Positions 15,525-28,238 of a stretch of DNA of 64,000 nucleotides are shown in pieces. Both the position numbers and the translations under genes were made by a program. Under the pieces are notes generated by a model. That model was given only the letters and a program-made list of their open reading frames with translations, was not told the origin of the DNA and ran no database searches. The DNA is from Closterium sp. NIES-65. Taxonomy: Eukaryota; Streptophyta; Zygnematophyceae; Desmidiales; Closteriaceae. Each line of letters opens with the position of its first letter. The first letter of the stretch is position 1. The DNA lies in contig CANXME010002051.1 of the NCBI GenBank assembly GCA_948144175.1, positions 475,001 to 539,000 of the forward strand, in the 5' to 3' direction.

Positions 15525-18029
15525 CATCCCCATAGGCTAAGTGGGAGATAGCAAACACAATAGACGGTCACAATGCCAGTCAAGTAAGAGAACAAGCAAA
15601 CCAAAGCAATGCTCAGGATGGATCTCAAGGACACCACACAATCTGAGCACAAGCAAGCAGCCACAAGGCCAGTTCACATGCAGAGTTATAATACTAAAGC
15701 AGTACACTGATCACAACCTAGCAAGAGTAAACAAGCAGATATAAATAAATATATAAGTATATATATCTATATATCAGTGTACAGCAAGAGCAAGTCAAGC
15801 AACCAGTAGGTGAGGCAGAGTGGGCACAAGCCCAAGAGCAGTGCAGAAACGCTGATGATCACCAGACCCAAGGGCCTTGGTGAAGACATCAGCAGTGTTG
15901 GCCCGAAAGGCCACGTAAGCAAGGCGCAGCTGACCACGCTGTTGCAGCTCACGCGCAAGGAAGTAGCGAAGAGCAATGTGCTTCCTTCTGTGCTCCAGTC
16001 TCTGCTCGCGACACAAGGCAAGCATTGCCTTGTCGTCGACGTACAGAACTGGAGGAGAAAGAGGCCGCTCCCCCAAGTCGGTCAGCAGGTAGGTCAGCCA
16101 GCGTAGCTCCTGTGCAGCCATGGCCCCAGCATAGATCTCGGCCTCACAGCTGAAACCAAGCACAGAAGAAGAACGAGTGGACCTCCACGAGACAGAACCT
16201 GAGCCAAGACTGAAGGTGTAACCCTATGACGAACGCTGAGTCGCCTGGTCGTCGGCCCAAGAAGCGTTAGAGGGTCCTGTAAGTACCACTGAACTCCGTC
16301 CTCCAAGCACGAGCTCCAAGTAACGCAGTACCCTCTTCGCAGCATCAAAGTGCACCTTTTGGTGTCTACCGGGTGCCACGTAGCGAGCCAGGAGGCTGAG
16401 AGGGTACGCGTGCACGTCATCAGGTACACGAGGCAACCGACAAGCTCTAGGTACGGACCACTCGGCTCTACGGACTCCTCCGAAGGTGGAGCTGAGAGCG
16501 ATTGGCCGGTAGACAGAGGAGTGGGCTGTGGCGAGGACCACGTGAAGCAGAAGCGCTCGAGGACCTGGTGCACCATGTGTGACTGAGTTAGGGTGATGGT
16601 GCGCCATGCTCTGTCCCGGGTGATCTGCAAGCCAAGATAGCTCCGCAGCTCACCCAGGTCAGTGCGGGTGTGTCTCTAGGGCCAGTGCCTCAGTGTCAGC
16701 AATAGCAAAAACCATGTCGTCGTTGTACACGAGGATGTAGAACGCCAGCAAAGTAGTCTCGTTGCGTAGAAACAGCGACGGGTCAGCAGTCGAAGGGGCA
16801 AACCCAAGAGCCGCAAGTGTCGTTCTCAGTGTGTCGTGCCTGACGCAGGCCGTACACTGGTCGCCGTAGGCTCCACTCGGAACCCTCAGGAAACGACCCA
16901 GTGAAGCCCTCTGGATGGCGCAACCAGATAGCCTTATGAAGGCTACCCTGCAAGAAAGCCGTCGAGAAGTCGAGGGAGTGCAGCTCGTAGTCACGCTGAG
17001 CTACAACGTGTAGTAACACCCGAAGAGTGGTCATCTTCGGGGCGGGGGAGAAGGTCTGAAAGAAGTCGACCCCCACACGCTGACTGAAGCCTCGAGCAAC
17101 GTAACGTGTCTTCTAGGCAGGCGGAGAACCCGGCGGCCGCTTCACCCTGAAAATCCACATGCCACTGACGATGTTCGGCCCAGATGGGGGAACCTCGTCG
17201 ACGTAGGTGCCTGTGGACTTCCAGGAAGCCATCTCTGCGTCTATGGGTGTTTGCCACTAAGAGGAGTACTTACCCAAAATCGCCTCTCTGAAAGAGCGCG
17301 GGGAGGAGATGTCAAGTGCATCCGGGTCTCCCTCAGGAGCAAGCAGCATGGTTGCAAGATGGGGTGCAGCGGCCGCAAGGCACTCGAGCTCTTCCTCTCT
17401 GTCCTCAAGGACGTCACAGCCAAGGGCAGTACAGCCAAAGGCAGTCTCACCCCCGACGGACGGAGGACAGGCAGGGACAGGATCAAAGACAAGACTCGCA
17501 AGGTAGTCTAGGCGGTACACAGCAACAAAGTCAACGAGCTCAGCGACTAAGGCAGACGCAGCAGGAGACGGGAACGAAGGGCCACTCACCACCGTAGCAA
17601 GAAAGCGAGTAACAGTCGGACTGGATGCACGAGCAAGGTCAGACGAAGAGTCAGCAACGCTAGGAAGAGAGGACGCAGGAGGTTACGGCAAGACAACACG
17701 CTGTGGAACAGAGGAAGGACAGAGTGTCATATCGTGAGTGCCTGGGACAGCCGGAGAACGCTGACGACGAACACGAGGAACACTAGCACGGACAGCAGCT
17801 CTAGGCTCGGGCTCAAGGTCAAAGCTGGACTCAGGCTCTCAACGCTCAGGGGTGGAAGCACGAGTCTCAGGCTCTCGACGCTCAGTCAGGGACTGTGTCA
17901 CCGCAGTGTAGGGAGCAGCAGCAGGCAGTGGGGAGTGCGCTAGCAGCTGCGGCTGTGACTGGTCTACCGGTGGAAACAGTAACGGAGGAGTAGTACCTGC
18001 CACAGGGAAGTTAGTAGCACCTAGCGGAA

Positions 18030-19200
18030 GACTGAGAAGGTGGCGAAGAGCACCAGCAGCTCCCGTACCTCCAGCACGAGCAGCTCCACCAGTACTCCCA
18101 GCAGCACCTCCAGTACGAGTAGCACCAGCACCTCCACCACCTCCAGCACCAACAGCACCACAAGCTCCGGCAGCGCCAGCACCTCTAGCACCAGTAGTAC
18201 CTCCAGCACCTCCAGTGCCAGCAGCTCCAGTAGCACCTCTAGCACCAGCAGTACCTCCAGCACCTCCAGTGCCTCCAGCTCCAACTCCAGCGCCTCCAGC
18301 ACTAGTAGTACTACCAGTAACTACGGTGCAAGCAGCTCCAGTAGCACCTCCAGCACCTCCAGCACCAGCAGCACCACTTGCTCCGGCAGCTCCAGCACCT
18401 CCAGTACGAGCACCTCCGGGACCAGTAGCTCCAGCACCTCCACCACCAGCAGCACCAGCACCTCTAGGGTCAGCAGCTCCCGCAGCTCCAGCACCAGTAG
18501 CACCAGTACCTCCAGTGCCAGCAGCTCCAGCACCCCCAGCACCTCCAGTAACAGTAACACCCCCAGCACCAGCAGCTCCAGTACCTCCAGCTCCAATACC
18601 TCCAGCATTGGCAACACCTCCAGTACTAGCAGCTCCAAAACCTCCAGCACCAGTAGCAGCTCCAGTACCTCCAGGCCTAGCAGCTCCAGTACCTCCAGCA
18701 CCAGTAGCACCTCTAGTACCTCCAGCAGTACCTCCAGGCCTAGCAGCTCCAGTACCTCCAGCACCAGCAGCACCTCTAGTACCTCCAGTAGTACCTCCAA
18801 CACCTCCAGCACCAGCAGCACCTCCAGGACTAGTAGCTCCAGCACCAGCAGGACCGTACCCTCCACCACCAGGACTGCCTTGCCGAACGACCCACGCACG
18901 AATCGCCTGCGGCGAGCGTCTCAAGTAGAGCAGGCTGCGGTGGCTGTCCAGCTCCAGTACCTCCAGTAGTGGTAGCGCTAGCACCTCCAGCACCAGAAGC
19001 ACCTCTAGTACCTCCAGCTCCAGCACCTCCAGCACCAGCAATAGCTCCAGTACCTCCAGCACCAGTAGCACCTCCAGGACCTCCACGCCTAGCAGCTCCA
19101 GTACCCCCAGCACCAGTAGTACCTCTAGTACCTCCAGCAGTACCTCCAGGCCTAGTAGCTCCAGCACCTCCAGCTCCAGGACCTCCAACAGGATCACCCA
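18030..19200 (-). repeat. Low-complexity Gly/Ala/Thr-coding tract of copia A
   Basis: About 1.2 kb of imperfect 9- to 15-bp repeats (plus strand agcacctccagcacc). On the minus strand one frame reads GAGGTGAAGAGG-like sequence and another reads Leu-Val-Glu repeats. It sits between integrase and RT. Long plus-strand Ser/Thr and Pro/Ala frames here are shadows. Confidence 0.85.
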
Positions 19201-21479
19201 CAACTCCACTACCACTAGGACTCGCAGCGCCCACAGAGTCAGCAACCCCAATCGCACCACCCCCAGAACCAGCACCGCCAGGTACAGCACCTTCACAGCC
19301 CTCACCCCCTGGCTCAGCACCTGTAGTCTCAGCACCAGAGTCCACAGTAGCAGGCTGCAGAGGCGGCGAAGACGGTCGAGGCGTAAAACCCGGGCGGGTC
19401 TCCAAGCGTGGAGAGCGGCGAGTGGCCGCCGTGTCGTCCGCAATTGAGTCACCCCCCTCACGTGGGCCAGAGGAGTCAGAAGAAATCACCTGTGGCTCAT
19501 CCAAGGGGGGTGGGTTGACCTGAGACACACCTAAGCGAGCATGACCCTGTGGGGGGAGGGGGTCTACCAGGGGGGGGGGGACTGGTACCAGGAAGAGGGG
19601 TGCTAGGGGAACCGGGTGGGACGCGTGCGGATGTAACTGGTAGTAACAGACAGACTCGTCAAAGGTGACGTCCTGGGAGGAAAAGACTCGACGCGAGTGC
19701 GGGTGGTAGAACTGCCACGGCGGGGCGTCTGTGGGGAAGCCAAGGAAGACGCAGCGGAGAGTGCGAGAGGAGAGCTTGCTCGCTTTGGAATGGCGAACAA
19801 GGGAGAGCACGCCCAAGACCCGAAACACTGACGCATCACCAGGCTTCCCCGTCCACCGGAGGGTGGGCGAGGTCTCTGGCACAGAGACACGGGGCTAGAA
19901 GCTAAGCTGATGCACAGCGTATCGGACCGCAAACGACCACAGAAAATGGGGAGCAGTCGCATGGATCATGGAGGTGCGAGCAACCTCCATGATCAAGCCA
20001 ATGCAACGCTCAGCAATCCCATTCTGCTGAGGAGAGGCTGGAAGCGTGAACATCTGGCGGATGCCCTCGCCTCGACAGAACCTCGCAAGGAGGTCAGATG
20101 AAAACTCACCGCCCCTGTCAGAGTGCAGACGCAGGACTGGCAAGTCCTGCTCAAACCGCTCGTGCAGCTGGAGACGAGTAGCACGGATCCAAGGGATTAG
20201 GACACCGCTGACGTCCGCCTTGCGCCGCAAGGGGAAGACAGTGGTGTAGCATGTGTAGTCGCAACAACCAGCAGGAAGTAGTGCTCGCGGTCCATTCCAC
20301 CGATGGGGACCGGGCCCCACACATCCATGTGGAGAGTATGCAGAGGAGCGGTGGTTGGAGGAAACTCGGAGGAGTGAGGTGCGGCACGCCGCCGCCCTTC
20401 GACGCAGGGAAGGCATGGCGAGGCAAACGAGCGCAGCAGGGGGGGCAGGGTCCTGGGGCGGCCAGAGACAAGGAGATGGGAGCGCATGCTGCGTAGACGC
20501 GGCAGGGAGGGGTGACCAAGACGGTGGTGCCAGCGCTGAGTCTCGTGCGTGAGTACTCTGCACGAGCAAGACGCAGCTAACTGTCCCGACGTAGACGCCC
20601 GACTCGACGCAGCCACCTGACATGACTCAGCCACCTGTGCAGACGTAGTGGACAGTGTGTACAAACTAGACCCAGGCTGGCGAGTGAACGTAGCCAGGTG
20701 ACGGCCAGTCTGGGAGCACGTACTGATCGCCACACGTTGCCTTCCAGGAATAAAGGTATCAACCCACGTTGCAGCAGGCTCTATACCTGGGTCAGGCGGT
20801 ACGCAGAGGTAACAGGCACGGTCACCACCAGTAGGCAATTCATACATGGCAGTGAGAATAGCATCATAGTCAAGAGCAAAGATATCTACCCCCTGTCCAA
20901 GCAGCTTCAGACAGGTGGGGAGCTCAGCCTCGTCGCCAAACTCGGTACGCCAGGCGTCGCTCAGATGGGCGAAGCAGCGCAACTGTGTGTGACTAAGCGT
21001 CCCGCAAGCCTGACCAGTCCGATCACCTGTGCGAATGACGTACGGGCAGCGAACGGTACTCAGAGACCCTCTAATCTGAGCGTACCACTCACGAAGCTGC
21101 TGGGGCATGAGAGACTCGCGCGGACGTCGCTGGAGTTGCATCTGGCCACCGCTAGTAGCAGCAGTAGCAGTAGTAGCAGCACTAGCAGGAGTAACAGCAG
21201 TAGCAGCAGCAACAGCAGTAGCAGTAGTAGCAGCGCGGCCACCCCTACAACCCCAACTAGCGTACCACTCACGAAGCTGCTGGGGCATGAGGGACTCACG
21301 TGGACGTCGCTGGAGCTACATCTGGCCACTGATAGTAGCAGCAATAGCAGTAGTAGTAGCAGTAGTAGCAGCAGCAGCGCGGGCAGGGCAGGCGCGGCAA
21401 GCAGGCAGGCAGACAGGCAGGCAGAGGGCGCGGCAGCGCATGAACAAGGCAGGTGCTCACCAGTGGCTGGCAGGGCCGG

Positions 21480-22300
21480 CGCTCGGCGGGGCCGCAACAG
21501 CGGCTGCAGAGTAGGGCCGCGGCAGCTGCAGGATGGGCGCTAGCGGCAGGTCGGGGCCGCGTCAACTGTAGGGCTGGCGGGGCCGCGTTGGCGTCCGGGC
21601 GGGGCCGCGTCGGCGGCAGGGCGCGGCCGCGTCAGAGGCAGAGCGGGGCCGCGTCGGCAGAAGGGCGCGGCCGCGTCAGCTGCAGGGCTGGCGGGGCCGC
21701 GTCAGCAGTAGAGCGCGGCCACGTCAAAGGCAGGGCGGGGCCGTGTCGGCAGCAAGGCGCGGCCGCATCAGAGGCGGGGCGGGCCCGCGTCGGTGGCAGG
21801 GCGCGGCCGCGTCAGAGGCAGTGCGGGGCCGCGTCAGCGGCAGGGCGGGCCGCGACCGCGGCCTGACGGGGCCGCAACAGCGACCTGGCGAGGCCGCGTC
21901 GACGGCAGGGCGGGGCCGCGACCGTGGCAGGGTGGGGCCGCGTCAGCGACAGGGCGGGGCCGCGACCGCCGCAGGGCGGGGCCGCGACAGCGGCAGGGCG
22001 GGGCCGCGTCAGCGACCTGGCAGGGTGGCGCTCTGGCCTGACAGGCCTGCAGGGGCGGCTCGCGGGCCTGACGGGCCTGCAGAGGCGGCTCGTGGGCCTG
22101 ACGGGCCTGCAGGGGCGGCTCGTGGGCCTTACTAGCCTCCAGGGGCGGCGCGCTGGCCTAGGGCAGCAGGAGGCAGCGCGAGGGCTGCAGGACGGCGCGC
22201 GCAGCGCAGCACGTCACAACGCAAGGCACGCAGGCAGGCAGGCGCAGGACAACACGTGGGGTAGCGCGGTAACCGCAACAGTAGGTGGGCCCGAAAAAAA
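21480..22300 (+). repeat. GC-rich leader repeats of copia A
   Basis: Imperfect tandem units around ggggccgcgtcagcggcagg followed by gcctgacgggcctgcagggg units. The tract is rich in GGGG and GGG runs. It lies between the primer site and the first pol sequence. Confidence 0.8.
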
Positions 22301-22332
22301 GACGGTCCTACGGACCTAGTACTCTGATACCA

Positions 22333-22466
22333 TGTTAGAATCTTGCAGCAGGAATGGATGCACTATGGAAGAGTTGGGTAAAAGTATGAAACCCTAAACG
22401 GGGCTATACCCCATATTGGCTACCCCACTATAGCCTACACACATATAACATGCATATACTTTGACA
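22333..22466 (-). repeat. LTR of copia A, 5' side
   Basis: 134 bp, TGTTAGAATC to CTTTGACA, preceded on the plus strand by the primer site ctctgatacca. Confidence 0.78.
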
Positions 22467-22484
22467 TGCTGACCTTATCACCCA

Positions 22485-22613
22485 TGTGAAATTGAACGAG
22501 AATGAATGAACTATGAAATAGTTGGGTACAAGTACTAACCCTAATTGGGTTGTACCCCTAATGGGCTACCCCACTACAGCCTACACAAAAGTATAAGCTA
22601 TAATGTTCTGACA
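22485..22613 (-). repeat. LTR of copia B, 3' side
   Basis: 129 bp, TGTGAAATTG to TTCTGACA, flanked outside by accca and inside by the polypurine-type tract cacccccataggcaaagtgg. Confidence 0.9.
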
Positions 22614-24550
22614 CACCCCCATAGGCAAAGTGGGGGAGAACAAGGGGTCACAAGACCAGTCAAGCAAAGCAAAGCAAAGCAAGCTCAGGGTGGATCACAA
22701 AGTCACCACACATTCCGAGCACAAGTTCAAGGCCAAAAGGCCAGGTCACATGCAGGAGTACATATATATAATAGGCTAGACAAGCAAGAGCAGGTGTATA
22801 TATATATGTAACAGTACAAGCAAGGTCAAGAGGTGAGCAAGTGAGGCAAGGCAGGCACAAGACCCAGTTGAGTACAGAAGCGCTGATGATCACAAGGTGC
22901 AAGTGCCTTGGTGAAGATATCAGCAGTGTTGGCCTCAGAGGCCATGTACGCAAGACGCAGCTGACCACGCTGCTGTAGCTCACGAGCAAGGAAGTAGCGA
23001 AGAGCAATGTGCTTCGTTCTGTGCTCCACTCTCTGCTCCCGACACAAGGCCAGCATGGCCTTGTTGTCTACGTATAGCACTGGAGGAGAATGAGGCGGCT
23101 CTCCAAGGTCAGTCAGCAGGTAGGTGAGCCAGCGAAGCTCCTGTGCAGCCATGGCCCCGGCGTAGATCTCAGCCTCACAACTGGAGCTGAGAACAGAAGA
23201 CGAGCGAGTAGCCCGCCACGAAACAGAGCCGGAACCAAGGCTGAAGGTGTAACCCTGTGACGACCACTGCGTAGCCTTGTGGTCAGCCCAAGAAGCGTCT
23301 GCGTGCCCAGTGAGGACCACTGGACTCTGCCCTCCAAGCAATAGCCCCATGCTCGACGTACTGTACAAGTAGCGCAACACCCTCTTCGCTGCAGCCATGT
23401 GCTCCGGTCTGTGTCTCCCAGGAGCAACATAGCGTGCAAGAATGCTAAGAGGGTATGCAAGGTCAGGACGTGTGCAGGTCATCAGGTACATGAGGCAGCC
23501 AACAAGCTCTGGGTACGGGCCACTCGGCTCTACGGACTCATCCGAAGGCAGAGCTGAGAGCGAGTGGCGAGTAGGCAGAGAAGTGGCCTGAGGCGAGGAG
23601 TACGTGAAGCCGAAGCGCTGAAGGACCTGCTACACCATGAATGACTGAGTCAGGGTAATGGTGCGGCGTGCTCTGTCCCGGGTGATCTGCAAGCCAAGGT
23701 AGCTGCGCAGTTCACCCAGGTCTGTGCACGTGTGTCTCTTCTGCAGCTCGGACTTCACGTGGGCGAGTCCAGCAGTGTCAGCTGTGGCAAAGACCAAGTC
23801 GTCAACGTATACGAGGATGTAGAACGGCGGCAAAGAAGTGTCGGTGCGTAGAAACAGCGACGGGTCGGCAGTAGAGGGAGCAAACCCAAGAGCCGCAAGT
23901 GTAGTCCTCAGTGTGTCGTGCCACTCACGCGGTGCCTGGCGGAGACCGTAGACTGGCCGGCGGAGGCTCCACTAGGTGCCAAGAGGAAAAGACCCAGTGA
24001 AACCAGGTGGGCGACGCAGCCAGATCTCCTCGTGCAGGCTGCCCTGCAAGAAAGCAGTGCTGAAGTCAAGAGAGTGCAGCTCGTAGTCACGGTGAGCAGC
24101 TATCTGCAGCAGTTACCGAAGAGTGGTCATCTTCGGGGTGGGAGAGAAGGTCTGAAAGTAGTCAACTCCCTGCCGCTGACTGAAGCCACGAGCCACGTAA
24201 CGCGCCTTGAAGACAGGCGGAGAACCCGGCGGCCGCTTCACCCTGAAAATCCACATGCCACTGACGATGATCGCCCCAGGCGGGGGAACCTCGTAAACGT
24301 AGGTACCTGTGGACTTCCAGGAAGCCATCTCTTTGTCCATAGCTGCGTGCCACTGAGAGGAGTAGGGACCCTCTATTGCCTCCGCGTAAGAGCGCGGAGT
24401 CGGGATGTCAAGTGCATTCGGGTCTCCCTCATGGGTAAGCAGTACGGACACGAGATGAGGTGAAGCAGCAGCCAAACACTGGAACTCCTCCTGCCTGTCC
24501 TCAAGGACGTCCGTGCCAAGGGTACACTCACCCCCGACGGACGGAGGACA

Positions 24551-25374
24551 TGCGGAGATAACTGCAGCAACGGGAGCTAGGCTACGGGCTAGGCACGTGT
24601 GCTCGTGTGATCTCTGCGTTCGTTAGTCCTTAGTCGTTTTCCTTGTGCACACACTACTTGCTAGTTCACGGGGAAAATTGGCAAGAGTTTCACTAGGAAA
24701 AGTTCAGAACAATGGGTACAATAAAGTTGGCATAACAAGACTACATCAGAGCAAGCATTCAGGTCGGCCAACTGCCAGCGCAGCTTGGTCGACCGCGTTC
24801 CAGCACGACTTCGTCGACCGCGCTCCAGCAAGGCAAGGTCGACGGCGTGCCAACGTCGCAGGTTGACGGCGTGACAGCGTTGCTCACGCAGGACAGCAGT
24901 GCACCCTGCTTCGCAGTTGTGCGCAGATGATTGGCGCGCAGAGTCTTGTCACCTGCACAGCGCACACACCACGTCAACCTCGAGCTGACGAAGGCCTCTG
25001 ATCCGCCATGACGACCTCGGGATACCACCACCGAGGTCGGATTTGCCAACTTCGCCTGGGCGACCGTCGCACTCCTCCGCAGCACTTCGTCACCCAGGTG
25101 ACCTGGTCGACCAGGCAACCACGTCGACCAGCAGCTCCCGTACGTGCCCGTCGACCTCCCAAGTCGACGACCACCTCCACGTCGACCTCACCAGGTCGAC
25201 GACACCATCGGTCGACCTCCTCCAGGTCGACATCCCCTCTGGTCGACCAGCTCCACGTCAACCAGCACTCCTGGTAGACTTGCTCCTCGTCGACCAGCAC
25301 AGTCGTCGGCCGACCACCCACGTCGGCCACCCGAAGCTGGCGTCACGAAGTTGACGCACCGCTACTCGACGCCC
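24551..25374 (-). repeat. LTR of copia C, 3' side
   Basis: 824 bp, same length as its partner at 31114-31937. It contains 13 GTCGAC palindromes by eye count, and the dense GTCGAC pattern goes on into the internal region to about 25625. Confidence 0.85.
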
Positions 25375-25850
25375 AACTGCTCGGCGTCCTGAGTTGAGGT
25401 CGACGTCGGCCCCTCCTTCGTCGACCACCAGGTCCAGTCGACCACTAACAGGTCGACCAGCAGTCCCTTAGCCGACTGCCAAAGTCGGCTTCCCCAAGTT
25501 GACGTCACCAAGTTGACGTCCTCCGCAGGTCGACTTGGGTGTCGACCTCCCTGAAGTCGGCGCCACCCTGAAGTCGGCGCCCGTGCAGTGGTCCCCCGTG
25601 CAGGTCGACCTCCTCGTCGACCAGCTCACCAACTGCTGAAGGCCGGCTGCTCCCCTCACACCCGACCACGAAGTCGGCTCCGCCCAAGCGAGGACGGGGC
25701 CAATACCCAACTCCCGTTGACACTCCCCTGCCGCGTTCACGCTTGGGCACCCAGCCCACACGGCAGTACACCTCTGAGAATAGCCCGTCAGCGTGCACCC
25801 AACACACAGCACGCTGGTCACCGCACCAGCCATGCAAGAGGGCGTGGCAC

Positions 25851-28211
25851 CTACTGCTGCACGTCGTTGTCGCCGTCGCTCACGTCGGCCAAGCGCACCT
25901 GGCCGATTGCGACGGAGCACCGGTTGAAGGCCGGATAGTGCAGCGCCTTCGTCAGGAAGTCGGCCGGCTGCTCAGCGGTTGGGATGTACTGCAGCGAGAA
26001 CTTCCCGCGCTTCACCATGTGCTGCAGCCAGGCCTGTCGCCGCTCCATGTGCTTGAGGTTGCCCGTCAACCCCATGCCCTCGGCGACCGCGATGGCCGAC
26101 TTGTTGTCCACTCGCAGGACAGTCGGCTTCCCGGCGTCCAGTTGCCGGAATTTTGCGAGGAGGAAGCGAAGGCGGCGTCCCTCCTTGCCAGCTTCAGTGG
26201 CCGCCACGTACTCCGACTCGATCGACGACAACGTCGCGCACTTGATGCGCTGGCTCGACCAGGAGACTGCAGCCCCTCCGTAGACGAACACGTAGCCACC
26301 CGTGCTCGTCCTGTTCTGTTTATCACCAGCGTCGTCGGCGTCCACGTAGCCGACCAGCTCCAGTGACTCAGGTCCACCGCCGAACTCCAGGGCAGTGTCG
26401 CGCGTATTGGCGAGGTAGGCGAGGCAGCGGTCGACCTCGCGCCAGTGCTGGTCGCTCCTCACCGTGAGGCCGCTCCCCAGCTTGCTGCAGGCGAAGGCGA
26501 TGTCCGGCCTCGTCGTCGTCGCCGCGAACTGCAGCGAGCCGACCTTCTGCCGGTACTCCTCTTCCTGCCGCTCCTGTGCCTCCTCGTCATCGAACGTGAG
26601 CTCGGCGTAGGCATCGACCGAGACCGGCGTCTTCGGGGTGCGCCCGGTCTGCTCCTTGTCGATGAAGCGCCTACGAAGCTTGTCGGCGTAGCCCTGCTGG
26701 TGCAGCCACAGCTTCCCCGCCGACCTGTCGCGGACGATCTCCAGCCCGAGGTACTTCTGCACCGGTGAGATCTCACGCAGCTCGAAGGCGGCTTCCAGAA
26801 GCTCCTTCAGCTCCTTCAACATCGCGGCGCTACTGCTGGCGGCAAGTAGGTCGTCGACGTAGACCAGCACCCAGCAGGCCACTCCGTCCTTTCCGTCCTT
26901 GAAGTAGAGAGCCTCGTCGACCTGGCTCTTCTTCCACCCGGCGCCGACCAGCACGTCATTGAGCGCCAAGTACCATAGCAGCGGCGACTGCTTTTGCCCG
27001 TACAGGCTCTTCAGCAGCTTGCACACCCGGCCGGTCCCGTCGTTGAAGTAGTCCGGCTGGGACATGTAGAGCACCCTGTCGAGCTTGCTCTGCAAGAAGG
27101 CGTTCTTCATGTCGAGCTGCATCAGGTTGAGGTTGCGGACGGCGACGATGCTGAGGAAGATCCTCAGCGTGACGTAGCTGCCCACCGGCGCGAACGTCTC
27201 GTCGTAGTCGGCGTCGTATACCTGTGTGAAGCCCTTCACAACCAGCCTCACCTTCTTGCGCTCGACGGTGTCGTCGACGTGGTACTTCGTCGTCAACACC
27301 CACCGGTTCTTCATGACGTTCACTCCCGACGGATGTTCGACCAACTCCCACGTTCCCATGTTGAGGAGGCTGCGAATCTCCTCCTCCATGGCGGCCTTCA
27401 CCGCCGGGCCCTTCCAGCTCGCCAACGCCTCCTTCACCGTCATCGTCGAGATCTCCCAGCGGTGCTCGGGGTCGGCTAGCATGTCGGGGTCGAGCTCTGG
27501 AAACTCCTCATCCTCCTCGGCATCGTCGTACAGCAGGTCGTCGGCCTCATCTTCCACGTCGTACACCGTGGTGAAGGCAGCGGGGACGAAGAAGTCAGGC
27601 GGCCTCCGAAGTCGGCCTGAACGCCGTGGTCCTGGCTGGACCTCCTCGGCGTCCCCTCCATCGTTGCTGTTGTCGCTGCCCTCGGCGTCCTGCTGTTCCT
27701 CAGCCGGCGTCCCAGCCGACTTCTCCCCTATGGTCGGCTCCCCTGCCGACTGCCCGGTCGCCGACTGCTCCTTGGTCGGCGTCACTGCTGCCTGCTCCTT
27801 TGTCGGCCGCTGGTCCTCGACCTGCTTCTCGACCTGCTCCTCCCCTGTCGACGTCGACTGCAATCCCACATCGACCTGCCGCTCGTCACGTCGGCCACCG
27901 GTGATGCACTTGACCGACGCCGAAGGCGGCGTCCCACTACTCCCCTCATCGCCGGAGGCCGACATCGTGGTCAGCACACGCAGGTCGGCCACGATGGGAG
28001 GGGCAGGGGTCGGAGGGGGAGGGGTAGGGGGGCGGACATCCTCGACGTCCTCAGTAGCAAGCTCACCAACCTCGGCAAGCAGCGGTAGCGTCGCCGACGA
28101 GGTGTCAGAGGGCGGGGCGGACGACAAGCGGCCGGACCCCGACCCGTGCTCCGTCTTCCACTCGGTCAGCGACATCTCCTCGTAGAACACCACGTCCGAC
28201 GTGGTGACCAC
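25851..28211 (-). CDS. Copia C reverse transcriptase and RNase H region
   Basis: Part of a fossil element. An acidic N-terminal linker is followed by the copia RT (KNRWVLTTKYHVD, QLDMKNAFLQ, VYVDDLLAA) and the RNase H domain (DADDAGDKQNRTSTGGYVF, SSIESEYVAATEAGKE, DNKSAIAVAEG). These enzymes copy element RNA into DNA within the virus-like particle. Confidence 0.88.
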   Translation of the reverse strand: MVTTSDVVFYEEMSLTEWKTEHGSGSGRLSSAPPSDTSSATLPLLAEVGELATEDVEDVRPPTPPPPTPAPPIVADLRVLTTMSASGDEGSSGTPPSASVKCITGGRRDERQVDVGLQSTSTGEEQVEKQVEDQRPTKEQAAVTPTKEQSATGQSAGEPTIGEKSAGTPAEEQQDAEGSDNSNDGGDAEEVQPGPRRSGRLRRPPDFFVPAAFTTVYDVEDEADDLLYDDAEEDEEFPELDPDMLADPEHRWEISTMTVKEALASWKGPAVKAAMEEEIRSLLNMGTWELVEHPSGVNVMKNRWVLTTKYHVDDTVERKKVRLVVKGFTQVYDADYDETFAPVGSYVTLRIFLSIVAVRNLNLMQLDMKNAFLQSKLDRVLYMSQPDYFNDGTGRVCKLLKSLYGQKQSPLLWYLALNDVLVGAGWKKSQVDEALYFKDGKDGVACWVLVYVDDLLAASSSAAMLKELKELLEAAFELREISPVQKYLGLEIVRDRSAGKLWLHQQGYADKLRRRFIDKEQTGRTPKTPVSVDAYAELTFDDEEAQERQEEEYRQKVGSLQFAATTTRPDIAFACSKLGSGLTVRSDQHWREVDRCLAYLANTRDTALEFGGGPESLELVGYVDADDAGDKQNRTSTGGYVFVYGGAAVSWSSQRIKCATLSSIESEYVAATEAGKEGRRLRFLLAKFRQLDAGKPTVLRVDNKSAIAVAEGMGLTGNLKHMERRQAWLQHMVKRGKFSLQYIPTAEQPADFLTKALHYPAFNRCSVAIGQVRLADVSDGDNDVQQ

Positions 28212-28238
28212 TCGGTCGGTGTTGACGTCGAGGAGCTC

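Larger units (their letters stand above)
15389..22466 (-). mobile_element. Ty1/copia element A (broken fossil)
   Basis: Recognisable minus-strand parts from right to left: LTR 22333-22466 with an initiator-Met type primer site (ctctgatacca) beside it, GC-rich leader (about 21480-22320), gag-pre-integrase and integrase core (about 19600-21290, with QQNGIAERCIG near the end), a long low-complexity linker (about 17640-19500), RT (about 16660-17590), RNase H (15795-16610), polypurine tract and LTR 15389-15524. A tandem duplication of about 180 bp lies at 21080-21390. It is broken many times. The two LTRs differ strongly, so it is either old or a mosaic. No target duplication is visible. Confidence 0.85.

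Noticed and set aside
18040-18969. Ser/Thr-rich or Pro/Ala-rich plus-strand protein
   Set aside because: It is a shadow of the low-complexity linker of a minus-strand copia pol.
24974-25354. Arg/Thr-rich frames in the copia C LTR
   Set aside because: They arise from the GTCGAC-type repeats and occur identically in both LTRs; not coding.
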